DNA of 64,000 bases. Source: Tyto alba (lineage: Eukaryota; Chordata; Aves; Strigiformes; Tytonidae). Shown one piece after another: positions 12,840-22,709 of the stretch (its first letter is position 1; every line of letters begins with the position of its first letter). Under the pieces are notes generated by a model. It was not told where the DNA came from. It ran no database searches and saw only the letters and a program-made list of their open reading frames with translations. The stretch covers positions 8,585,243 to 8,649,242 of the forward strand of contig NW_024881279.1 of NCBI RefSeq assembly GCF_018691265.1. The letters run 5' to 3'. The translations under genes were made by a program, and so were the position numbers.

Positions 12840-12905
12840 AACTCTAGGTGTTCCAATTAATTAATGTGAATTGAAATTATAGTAATTAATCATACCCAGT
12901 CCAGT
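12840..12905. promoter_or_regulatory. TAAT-rich block, candidate enhancer core
   Basis: The block holds TTAATTAAT-type words near 12857 and a second TAATTAATCAT near 12885, giving several ATTA/TAAT homeodomain core sites in about 45 bp. It is embedded in otherwise ordinary sequence. The reading as a homeodomain-bound element is inference; AT-rich drift is the null explanation. Confidence 0.25.
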
Positions 12906-15213
12906 GCTAGAGTATTTGTATCAGGAGACCTTTCATGTCTGGATATGTAACAGGCCCCAGATCAAATCTCTGAAGATGGGTCCTAGAGAAGCCTGCATGT
13001 GTGGGTGCATGTTATGTTTAACCTGTTCTTCTGACCCATAGAAGTATTGAATCTCTACTCATTATCTGATAGGGAGGAACCTGATTTTAGCCCTGGTGCT
13101 TGTCCAGTGGTTCTCAAATTTTGTCACTTGCACCTTGTGTTACTCTGAAGTACTAAATAATTTCCGGAGAGTAAGTTTGTAAGTAAGTAAATAAGATGGG
13201 GCATTTTTTTTCCATTAAATTCCTTTAAACAGGCCATGTCAACTCTCATGATGAAGTGGTGTAAGCAATCCCTCCCTTTCATTACTGAATTTGTCTAAGG
13301 TAGAACATGTCATCAGTGCTGACCCATGGCATCCGTACTCTCTCATCTACATTTGCCATTTTCCATTTCTCCTGAGCTAAGAGGTTCCTGCAGATGAAGG
13401 ATATTTTCCTGGGAGAGGCTTTGTCCTCTCACAGGACTGTATGAACAGTGGCCAACGATCAGACTTCTCATGCAGATAAGTGCTAATACTTTCTATTTTC
13501 AGACACCAGAGACACAAAGGGAACAGCAGACAAGCATTTACTAAGCCAGTGGTTGAAGGAAACAAGTTCAGGATCCTCTGACGTTGAAAAATTTAGACTT
13601 GTACTCATACATGTGTGCATCTTTTAATCCCATGGTCCCAGTCCTGGGCCTGCCTGCTCCCTCCTCCCCATCCCTTCTTCCACATCTCCATCTTCAATCT
13701 CTTCCCTGCTGCCAGTCAACTGTCCCTAAGTTCATCAGAGATGTTGCAGCAGCATGGTGCTGCATGCCAGGAAAGATTATTCTTGACTGGTTGCCAAGTC
13801 TCTTGCTCTAGCTCTGGCACGCAGATAAAATGTTAATAGGACCGAATGTATTTGACACAAAGGGTGAAACTGCATGTTCCAGGCACGGAGCCTCTTGCCA
13901 TCCATTTAGTAGAGGCACATGCTGGATCCTTCCAGTTCATTTTTGTTTGCTAAAGAGGAGTTCACCAGGGACTTTCAGGTTTGACAGAACCTGGACAAGG
14001 ATTACACCTGCCTTGTGGCAAGCAGTTTAAGCAATGCCACCTTCTTGCTGATGGGTACACAAAGAAAACATTTTCTAAGGACAAGTCTGGAAATTTTTTT
14101 GCTGGAGGATTATGACATGGGAGTGGGAAGATCTCAGAGGGAGCATTACAGTAGGTTAAAATGTGGTCTGAGTTCAACTCTGATCATTGCCGCAAGTGAT
14201 GATACTTCCCAGCAGGATGAGTGTTGGCTGAGGTCAGCCCAAGCTCAGGAGGAGACGTCAGTGTTCACCATTCCTCACACCATGGTTTGAAGCAGGAAGA
14301 AGCTACTGCTCAGGTTCAGCCAGCCAAGTCTCTCCAGGTCTTGTCAAAGAAGGTCAGAATTTACTACAAATGGTGTGCCAGCAAAGAGGGAGGAGGAGTT
14401 CTTAATTAAGACCTTGTGAGACAATATCTCTGTGCATCTCTATTGATAGGATTGATTAGTTTTATTTTTTTCTCTTAAGGAGAATTCCAGCCTGAAATTC
14501 TACTGGGTGAAAATTGTTTCCTTTTAAAGTCTATAATGGAGAATTTCCTTTGTAAATTCTAGATGCGGATTATATCTTGCCTCTGGCAACTTCTTTTGTT
14601 TAGTCAGGAATGGTCTCACTCAAACCACAACAGCAGGTAAGTATGGAGAGGGCATATAAACAATGTGCAGCCATTTGAGTACAGAAAGTCAGGGAGGGTT
14701 GAACTGATCTGATTATATACCTTCACAACTTCTAGTAGAAGTGAGATTATCTAGCTTCACAGTGGTATCATAGCATCATCATCCATGCAGAGTATTAGCT
14801 TGCACTGGTGTAAAGGAGGGAGGAATCAAACCCCCAAGATGTGGGGCTGATTGTAGCTGGACAGAAGTACACTATGACATGTCTACCTGGAGCCATGTCC
14901 TACAGAGGCATAGTGATGCCAGATGATGAAATCTGTGATCAGGTGCAGAAATACAAGCCCAGTAACAGTTGTTTTTCTGCAGTAGCAGCAGATAATTTTG
15001 CTCCACAAAGCACACGCTTGACCAGTTTTCATTGATAATTATTATGCTCTTGAGGGAAGGGTATTTTTAACAGGAAAGTGCATGTTTTTTCAGACAGTAT
15101 GCAGTTTCTCTCTTCCCTCTCCCTCCACAGTATGCAATAAATTCATCATAAGATTTATTAATAAACTCTCATGGTGATTTCCCCAAGTACTTTATTTAGC
15201 TGGAAATTACTCT
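12906..15213. other. Non-coding unique sequence
   Basis: No gene recognised. A short run of AAGTAAGT/AAATAAG-type imperfect repeats occurs near 13170-13195. Open frames of 60-91 codons are found on both strands at 13.4-14.4 kb, without motifs. 14.4-15.2 kb is featureless to me. Confidence 0.6.
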
Positions 15214-15276
15214 AGGGACTGGACCCCGTATATGCTGAAATCAGTGGAAAAATCCCATCTATTTCAACAAGCTGTA
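15214..15276. mobile_element. Ancient amniote repeat fossil (uncertain)
   Basis: The words 'ggactggacccc', 'gaaatcagtggaaaaatccc' and 'atttcaac' resemble a widespread old amniote repeat in which 'gaagtca-tgggaa' is followed by 'tcccattgacttcaa' in an inverted arrangement. Here GAAATCAGTGGAAAAATCCC is followed by ATCTATTTCAAC, preserving that near-palindromic layout. The family name is not asserted. Confidence 0.35.
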
Positions 15277-15378
15277 GGTAAGACCTGTGCTTAGTTAGGG
15301 AAAAATAAGAGCTCAGATCATGACATGGGCTGGGACACAAGCACTGTTTGAGTATGGGGTGGGGAGAAGCTTGGAGAC

Positions 15379-15485
15379 TTTATTTATTATTTGCATCATG
15401 ATCTCCCAGAGGATCCCTTGTCCTGGATCATGCACAGTGCAATCACAAAACAAAAACTCTGAAGACCTGTGCTCTTAGCTTAGAG
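15379..15485 (+). mobile_element. Ancient amniote interspersed repeat fossil
   Basis: The order of words 'tttattatttgcatcatgat', 'cccagagga', 'tcctggatcatgcacagtgc', then 'cacaaaacaaaaa' and 'gctcttagctta' matches the layout I recall for an old repeat common in turtles and crocodilians (a 'ttattatttgtatta' start, 'cctagag', 'gcactgtacaaacacagaacaaa', 'agagctta'). The match spans about 100 bp with many substitutions, as expected for a very old copy. It carries no ORF. Family assignment needs a repeat-library search. Confidence 0.45.
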
Positions 15486-16579
15486 CAGGCAGATATGTGA
15501 TAGTTGTGGCCTGGCTTGTAATAACTGGAGTGGGTCAGGATCTTCATGGGAATACTCCGATTGAAATATTTCTAATTTGGTTTAAGCAAGAAAGAGACAT
15601 TATTTAACATGTTAACCTATTAGCATCTGCTTAAACATTGTTAAGGGACAGTGCCAAAACACTGAGCTCTTAAAATGCTGCCCAGGTTGCTTCTGAGCTT
15701 TCAGGGCTGGTCTGAAAAGGTTGGCAGAAGTGAATCTTGCTGCAATTAAAAAGGGTCATCTTGCTGGGAGGAAAATTGGAAGGATGATATGATCAGAAAT
15801 GAGCTTCAGGAGGTGATGGGAAAGGCAAGTAAGAGCTGTAGGTGACAGTAGTTTTTGTTCAAAAAAATCTTTTCCTCCCTTTCCCTCTCTGATTTATTCA
15901 GCCAAATACCATGTTTGAAAAAACTACTTGCTGAACATGTACTAACAATGTGATGTGGTTACTTGAATCCTGGGAGGATGATATGCAATGTTTTTGCAAG
16001 TGTGAATGTACTGAGCCTTCTTGGTTTCCCGTGCTAAAGGTTTCTTTCATCTGCACTGTGTTCTTATGATGTCCAGCTACATATCATGTGAGTTGATGCT
16101 ATCAGTCACTGGGGAGGATGTCAGTCTTAGCCGTGTGGCACAAACTCTCCTGGTTTTGGAGCAGTAAGGCTGCAGGCGTGGGGCTTGGCTGCCTCTGTAG
16201 CAGAGCTGCAGCGTGCCTGGGTGGTAGTTTGTTGCTCTTAGTGCTGCCACACATTGAACACTTGCTGCCTGACTCTGCTGCTTCTCTGGAGCCACTGCCT
16301 TGCCTCTTTTCAGTCTTCAAAGCCTCCTGACTCTTCAGTATGCTTTTACCCCGGTGACTTTTGGATCCCTTTGACATTAAACAAGTGTCTTGCTTTCAGA
16401 AGTCTTCAAGTGATAATCAGTGGAGGAAGGTCTGCAGCCCACCAATAAGCTGGGAGGAAGGGCATGTTCCCTTTTGCACAGCCCTACTCCTTGGCAGTTT
16501 TCCAGATCTGTTTTTGATATAAAGTGTTGGGGGAAAGTGTTTATAGGAAAGTCAATTCCCCCTAGAATGAATACAGAAT
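15486..16579. other. Non-coding unique sequence
   Basis: No gene recognised. Open frames overlap on both strands at 16.08-16.45 kb (91 codons minus, 70 codons plus), in a moderately GC-rich stretch. No repeat identified. Confidence 0.6.
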
Positions 16580-16710
16580 TATTGCTACTTTATCACCCAG
16601 AGTGCATAGGTGTCATGGTAATTACATCAAAATGTAATCACTGCGTAATCAAGAGGCAATATAATTAGTACCTGGTTGCAGAATATGTAATTACTGTGTT
16701 AGGTAGTGAT
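16580..16710. promoter_or_regulatory. Candidate enhancer with paired GTAATTAC palindromes
   Basis: The palindromic octamer GTAATTAC occurs at 16618-16625 and again at 16687-16694. Between them lie TGTAATCA (16633-16640), GTAATC (16645-16650) and ATAATTAG (16661-16668). TAATTA is the core of paired/Antennapedia-class homeodomain sites, and TAATC is the bicoid/PITX/OTX-type core. Five such sites in under 80 bp is well above the surrounding density. This suggests a homeodomain-bound element, but binding and conservation are inferred, not observed. Confidence 0.35.
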
Positions 16711-18599
16711 AGGGTATTTGCCAAGCATATATTTCTCAGTTACTAAATAATTTAAGGGAATTTGTATGGTGTTTGTGTCTGAGAGACAGGAAAATACCAC
16801 CCAGCTGGGATCTCTGTAGCGGACTATAAACTTTCTGCCAGAAGGATTTAAAAGCTTTTCCAAGACAAGGAACACTGGAGGAATTTGTTTTCTGCTTTTC
16901 TTTTTCTTTACTATATAGAAGTTCTCTGCCTGCACAGCATTACCAGAGGAAGTGTGATCATTACTGTTTAATTAACCGCTTATTTAGGATCCTTAGGAGG
17001 TGAAAAGTTTTCCTTTACTTCCTGCCATGTGGAACATGTATGGCAGCCATGAGAGTGATTCATCCAGAAGAGATAAATGGAGATAGAACTATTCATTTAA
17101 CAAGGAGAAACAAAAAGCTCCAACCAACTAACCAAAAAAACCCCAAAGACAAAATGGAGTTTCCAAGCTTTGAAATGAAACAAACTGCCCCATATCTATC
17201 AGAGCCCGGGCACTGAACACCTCACAGGGACTGAGCATGTGGGACCTCAGGCAAGATCAGTGGAGGATGCAGCTCCAGCCCGTGTGTCACCAAGTGCAAA
17301 GGTGGAAAGCAAGTCTTCACAGGGTCCCCACTGCACCTTGAGGATGCCTTTTGTCCAAAATGTCATGAACTCAAAGGACACTTTTAGCAGGATTTGTGCT
17401 CTATGAGTGAGAGCCATACTGCAGTGGCACCAGTAGGGAACAATAATATTTATGGTTGTACCTATGCTAATGACCTGCAGTAGCAAAGCAGCCATTTGTT
17501 TCGCATAGCCTCATAGATGTGCAGCAGCATCTTTCCCCTTTCTCTCGGTCAGAGAGTGAATGGTGTTTACTAATTGTCCTTCTTTCTGCTTTTGGAAATA
17601 CTCAGCTATGGTAAATCATAGAAGGCAGCCTGTTAGAGCTGTGTCCTCATTTACACATAGACCAGAGGGGGGAATGTCTGGGGTACCAGTATCAGACAAC
17701 ATACATCACTGAGGTAGCTCTTTTCATCACTGCACTTGGCCCTAATTACATTATATCGCCCTCTCAGGAGAAATCTCTGACACATCGGGCTTTTGTAAAG
17801 TAATATTTCATCTTCTTTTTCATTAAATAGTAGCTATTTGTTAGGGCAATTTAACACTCTGCTTTTCCTTCACCTTGCAATGAAGTTGTGGTCCTGCACA
17901 TCCTGAGTATAAATAGACCAAGGTTTTGGTATATTAGCTGTTGAGAATTTATGGGCTTCACCTAAAAAAAAATAATTATTCCACCCAAACCAAATAGCAG
18001 TTACACCCTCTTCTGATAGATACTGGTTTTGTTTTGCAGCATTCAGTTCTGGGTGAATTGCTCTTTTTTACTGATACCTTTCAGCCAATGCTAAAAACGT
18101 AAACCACAGCCACCACATTTCCTGCAAAATGAACTTGGCTAATCCTTTGCATTCAAACCAGCCCTCAACTCTCTATTGATAAATATAGCTTATGCATTAG
18201 TCCCAGTGAATGAAAATACTGTTTGCAGAAATAGTGCTATCCTGGCTACTTCTCATTATCATGCTTTTATTGCCAGGGATCCTGGAGCTTTTTAGTAGCT
18301 ACGAAATCAATAATGCTGTGACATCCATACATTTCTCAATGCTGCTACGCATGGTACAGCATGAAAGTGTGTGCTTCTTAGGGGCTATACTTGATCCTGA
18401 TATTTGTGTACTCCTATAATCCTTGTCATCTATAGTTTACAGATCTTAATTAAGATTTACAATGCTAGTGTGAAGTGGATCTTTGTGTCTGGGCAAAAGG
18501 AGATGGCCTGATTTTAGAGGGGAGGATTTCAGAAAAGCTCAGGCTTTTTGTCAAAAGATTTCAGCTTCCAAAGCAAGAAGCTCCTTGGCATCCAGGCTG
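16711..18599. other. Non-coding unique sequence
   Basis: No gene recognised. A minus-strand frame at 17247-17495 (82 codons) has one hydrophobic N-terminal stretch but lacks family motifs. 17700-17900 has the high-complexity AT-rich texture seen in conserved noncoding DNA (TAATTACATTATATCGCCCTC near 17743-17763), though nothing specific can be named. Confidence 0.55.
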
Positions 18600-18680
18600 C
18601 TTCACAGGGAAAAGCTATCTTACTCTGAAGTCAGTGCTGGATCTAGGGACTGCAACCCAGGACTCCTGACACCTGCCTTT
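18600..18680 (-). mobile_element. MIR/CORE-SINE-like fossil (weak)
   Basis: The plus strand 'gtgctggatctaggg' then 'caacccaggactcctgac' resembles the antisense of the MIR SINE segment that runs 'gagctgg-aatagaacccagg-gtcctg'. Only about 50 bp are convincing. The element would be on the minus strand. Confidence 0.35.
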
Positions 18681-20453
18681 GGTGACATTCCCTTCTCCTC
18701 TTGTTCCATTTTTTGGGACATTTCCTAAAAAATATTTTGGACGATCTGTTGCACCCAAGCCTGTAGGTTCCCTTTTGCTCTCAAATCTGGGGAGGTTTCC
18801 TTTATAGACTTTAAAAATAAATAGTTATTTACTAAACAGCAAAAATAACTGAATAATCAATTTGATTCACTCTAGCTTCCAGAAACACTATGCTGGAGAC
18901 AAGGAGGCTTTTAATTTCCTACATGAGTCACCATGTTCTTGGATTCAACCTGTCAGACTATATCAACAAATCATATTATATAATGTAATATAACAAGACA
19001 CAACTGCCTGTGTTTAACCTAGAAAAGATTAAAAAACATGACCCACTATGGTCATTGGGCTGTCCTGGCAAAATTGTCATTATCTTTTCCATCCAGCTGC
19101 CCACCCCTGCTGTCCTCCCCAACCTGGTATGCTGGAAGAAAATGTGTCATTTTTAGGAACAAAGATGTGAGCAGGTCTGGTAACAGGGAAACAAATCCTG
19201 CTTGTGCCACTTCTCTGTTTTGAAGGCTGACTGCTCCCAGGTCATGTCCAGGGTTTAATGTTTTATAATTATGCAGAACCAATTTGCCCCGGTCAAAAGC
19301 TGACGCACCAACTGTGGCATGGGTGGGAAGACTTTTGGACTGAGAGTGATGCCTTGTTCTCAGTTCACGTGTGAAGTAGAAGGGGTGTGAAGAGGTGCTG
19401 AAAAGACATTCTCCTTTTCTTCTTCAGCGGCACAGAATGAAGGATATTGGAGTCTTTTAGCTCTGTTTTTGGGTCTTGTATTTGCCTGGTGCAAGGCACA
19501 ATCCAGGAGCAGCCAGGGGAATCTCTGAGAGGGGTTGAACTGGGACATACTACAGCAATATGCTCCATTCTCCTTAGCTCTGGCCTGTGTGGATGCAGGA
19601 CAGGCTCCAGTCCAGTGTCAGAGAGCCCTGCAGAGGGGTGGGGGAAGCAGAGAGGTGTGTGAGTGCAGATGACTTCACTGTGGGGACATGCAGCCACCTC
19701 TGGTTTGCCTGGGACCACATCCCAGCTGGCCTTGACCTTGGGACAAGGAGGAGACAACCATCAGTGTTCATTATTCTCCTTGCAGCCTGGTATCTGCATC
19801 CCTCTACCCAAAAAACCTACTGCAAAAGGATCATCCATTCACTTGAGCAATTCAACTGTGGGGCTTTTTAGTAAAACAGGAGCTTTTCACAGTGTTTTTG
19901 AGAGAGGAAAGCTGTGAATAAGGTGCAGCTCCCAGAGCCCTGGCAGCTTCCTTATGCTGTCACAGGCCTGGCTGCTGGGGTTTTGTGTGATTATGCAGCG
20001 CTTGAGGATGTGGGAATGGTGAGGAACAAGTCTCCATTTCTGGGCTTTCTCATTTCCTCCAGAGACTTCTGCCTTTTTTCTCCCCGAACCCAATGAGCAG
20101 CAGCCCGGAAACATATTTAGTTTAACATCCACTGGACCTTTTGTGTCTTAGATGTTGGTTTCAGTAGTGGAAACATCATGTTTGTTTGAGGGGCAGAGGC
20201 TAAGCAGCAGGAAGAGAAGAGAAGCAAGGCTTAAGTTTTAAGGGTGATAAGGAAAATTGTGCCTTAGGAATCATAGTCCAAAGGACAAATGCTACTGAGC
20301 AGCAGGGGCAGTAGTGAAATGCATGGTCTGGCAGGGCTAGAAGGGAATCAATGGAAGGAGCTTATCCAGGCTTTTAAGCAAGTATTACAGTGATGCACCT
20401 CTCCACAAAGCCATTATGGAGAAATGTCTCAGGGGAGGAGATTTTAATGTCTT
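18681..20453. other. Non-coding unique sequence
   Basis: No gene recognised. An AT-only palindromic patch lies at about 18970-18992 (ATATTATATAATGTAATATAA). 19.36-19.9 kb is GC-richer and has overlapping open frames on both strands (130 codons minus, 94 plus), none with recognisable domains. Confidence 0.6.
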
Positions 20454-20510
20454 TCAGCATGGGGTAAATGATCCCATGCTGACAGAGGCTGGCACCCTCT
20501 CTGTGCCAGC
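20454..20510. other. Two adjacent perfect hairpins
   Basis: Hairpin 1: TCAGCATGGG (20454-20463) pairs with CCCATGCTGA (20473-20482), a perfect 10-bp stem with a 9-nt gap whose edges could add a G-T pair. Hairpin 2: GCTGGCAC (20488-20495) pairs with GTGCCAGC (20503-20510), a perfect 8-bp stem with a 7-nt loop. Only five bases separate the two. The stems are too short for a canonical microRNA precursor. A structured RNA, a double palindromic protein site or chance are all possible. Confidence 0.7.
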
Positions 20511-20612
20511 ATCCTCCATGAGCAGTCAGTCCCTGAGCAAAGCCATAGCTAGTCCTTTATGAGACACAGCAAGAAAGCTGGCATTAATACTGCTTTGCTA
20601 CCAGTTATATTT

Positions 20613-20633
20613 AAAAAAAAAAAAAAAAAAAAA
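20613..20633. repeat. A21 homopolymer
   Basis: Uninterrupted A run. The upstream 200 bp do not look like a processed gene copy or a SINE body, so it is called as a simple repeat. Confidence 0.9.
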
Positions 20634-22036
20634 GGCCAAAACTACCAAACAAGTCCCAAGAACAACAACAGCAGAAAAATCCTCAAGCTGTGCTGGAACA
20701 GAAAGTAATTAAGAAATATTTCATATCTCCAAGCGGCCCTGAAATTTTTATTCCTGTTCATGAAGCTCCGTAGGCTCCTCACGGGTGGCTGCTGCTGCTG
20801 CGTTTCAGTGCAATAAATCCTGTTGCCTTTGGAGCCTGACAGCCAGTCCGGGATGTGATCAGAAAACCAATGGGTGCTCTCTGTAAGGTTTAGTCTTTGC
20901 CTGCACCAAGTCTGCTTTTATCAACCAAGCCAGGGTGTGCTCCAGGAGCAAACCAGTAAGGCAAAATGTTGACCTTTCTTGGGATGATAAAGATCAGAAA
21001 AGGTGAGGTGAAGAGGAGGGATGAGGAGAGTGGAAATTTGCACAAATAAGCTTCCAACTGCAATATTCCCATCCCAAACCCAAGAGACTCACTCAGCCGA
21101 AGTCCTGTCCTGCTAGTATTTATGGTCCTGTCAAGGTTGGCAGGTCCAGAATTGAATTTATCTGGAAATAAATAATGGTATGCTTTAATCTGGCTGCCGG
21201 TGAGCTGCCTCAGTGCCTCCCCCAGCACGGTGCTGTCTGGTGGGACGTGGCTCAGGGCTGTGGGAGCTGGGCCTCAGGTTTGGTGTCCCTGGGTGTTACC
21301 CGCAAGGCAGCGGCGAGTGGCTGTCACCCCACTGATGTAAGCTTAGCTGAGACCAAATGGCCTGTGCTGTTGGCAGTGGCTCTGGGAGGGAGACCAAGAA
21401 GTGAGCACTCTGTTTTTCTTTCTCCTACTGTTAATCATAAAAGAAAGTGTTTTGAAAACTGTGACCCCAGAAAACCTTTAGTTACACCTTTTGAATTTAG
21501 TTTGTTGTCTACAGGCTTAATTCTTCTAGGTCTCATTTCTGGGGAGTCCTATTCCCCCCCCTCTCTCCCATCTATCTCATTCTCCACAAAATTCAGAGAA
21601 CCACTGGGTTCGTGCTACACCATCTTAAAGAAGCCCAGCAGAGCAGTCTATCCAGCTAACAGCTGGAACAATAACATTTATTAGCTGCTAAACCCTTTGG
21701 TAGCACACACAGGGCAGGGACAAGACTTCTCTGGTTCCTCACCCTGCAGGTGATGGGGACGTGACTTTCCCTGTCTGAGCCAGGCAGGCTCCACCAAGTT
21801 CTTGATATTGAGTCAGCTTGCAGGCTGTGAGTTCAATTTTCTTGCTTTTCCTCCCATTTGCCATCAGGTGAAGCAGGATGGATAGGATGGTTTGCAGGAG
21901 TGTGGTGGGGTGACTCCGTCCACTTTTTTGTGTTTCAGAAGAAAAGGTATGGTTCCCTATTGCTTTTGGATAAGAGCAAACAAAGCATTCATTGTTTTTA
22001 AACAAAGGCTTTGCTTTGCAGCTTTATACTAGTATC

Positions 22037-22054
22037 TTTTTTTTTTTTTTTTTT
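22037..22054. repeat. T18 homopolymer
   Basis: Uninterrupted T run followed by CAG. It could serve as a polypyrimidine/AG acceptor-like motif, but no exon is evident downstream. Confidence 0.9.
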
Positions 22055-22627
22055 CAGCTTTCACTTTTGTAGCCTCATATAACTAAAATTTTCAAAAGGA
22101 AAAGTGATTTTAAGGTGAAAACTCCATCTTTTTCATTTAGAGTGAATCAAATGGGATATTTAACTTCACTAATTTTTTTCACTAGGGAAAATTTGTCAAA
22201 ACTGAAATGTTTTCTTTAAGCACTTTCCTGAATCTCAAGACTCTGTATTTTTTTTAAAAAATCTTGAACTGGAGGGTGCCTAGGTATGTTCACTCTGTGC
22301 ATGATTTTGTTCCTCTTCAAGTGTCCATAGCATAAATGAAGCAATTTTTTGGATCTTGAAAGCTTTTTCATGAGGCTTTCGCCTGAGGAATGTAGAGGAA
22401 AACAAAAGACCCAAAGCCCTGTGGGAGGTACCAGTTGGAGGGTGCTTCTCCTGTGTGTGCCGAAACCTCAGGTTCTTCCTGCTGTCCAAGCTGCATTGCC
22501 TGAGCTGCAGCAGCTGCCAACTGACTGCATGGTCAGAGCTCCCTGGGGAACACAGGCAGCTGCCATGCTTAAAGTCTTCACCCTTCTATCCCCCAGAGCA
22601 CTGATTCAAGGAAACCAATTAAATCCA

Positions 22628-22709
22628 TCTCTTTATTGCTATTTCTTTCCCCCTCTTCTGTCTTCTTCTTTCCTCCTTTTTCTCTTTGTTTTCTTTCCCC
22701 TCCTCCTTC
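22628..22709. repeat. Polypyrimidine tract
   Basis: About 80 bp composed almost wholly of C and T on the plus strand, with a few G or A interruptions. Such tracts can adopt triplex structures and are common in vertebrate introns and intergenic DNA. Confidence 0.7.

Noticed and set aside
17247..17495. Minus-strand 82-codon frame with a claudin-like start (hydrophobic segment then PYW)
   Set aside because: The claudin signature W-GLW-C-C is absent and the spacing after the first W is wrong. Treated as coincidence.
20454..20510. microRNA precursor reading of the twin hairpins
   Set aside because: Stems of 10 and 8 bp are far shorter than the roughly 30-bp imperfect stems of microRNA precursors.
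21175..21684. Longest open frame (169 codons, plus strand)
   Set aside because: No domain, signal peptide or family resemblance, and no convincing splice or promoter context. This length is plausible by chance in 64 kb read in six frames.
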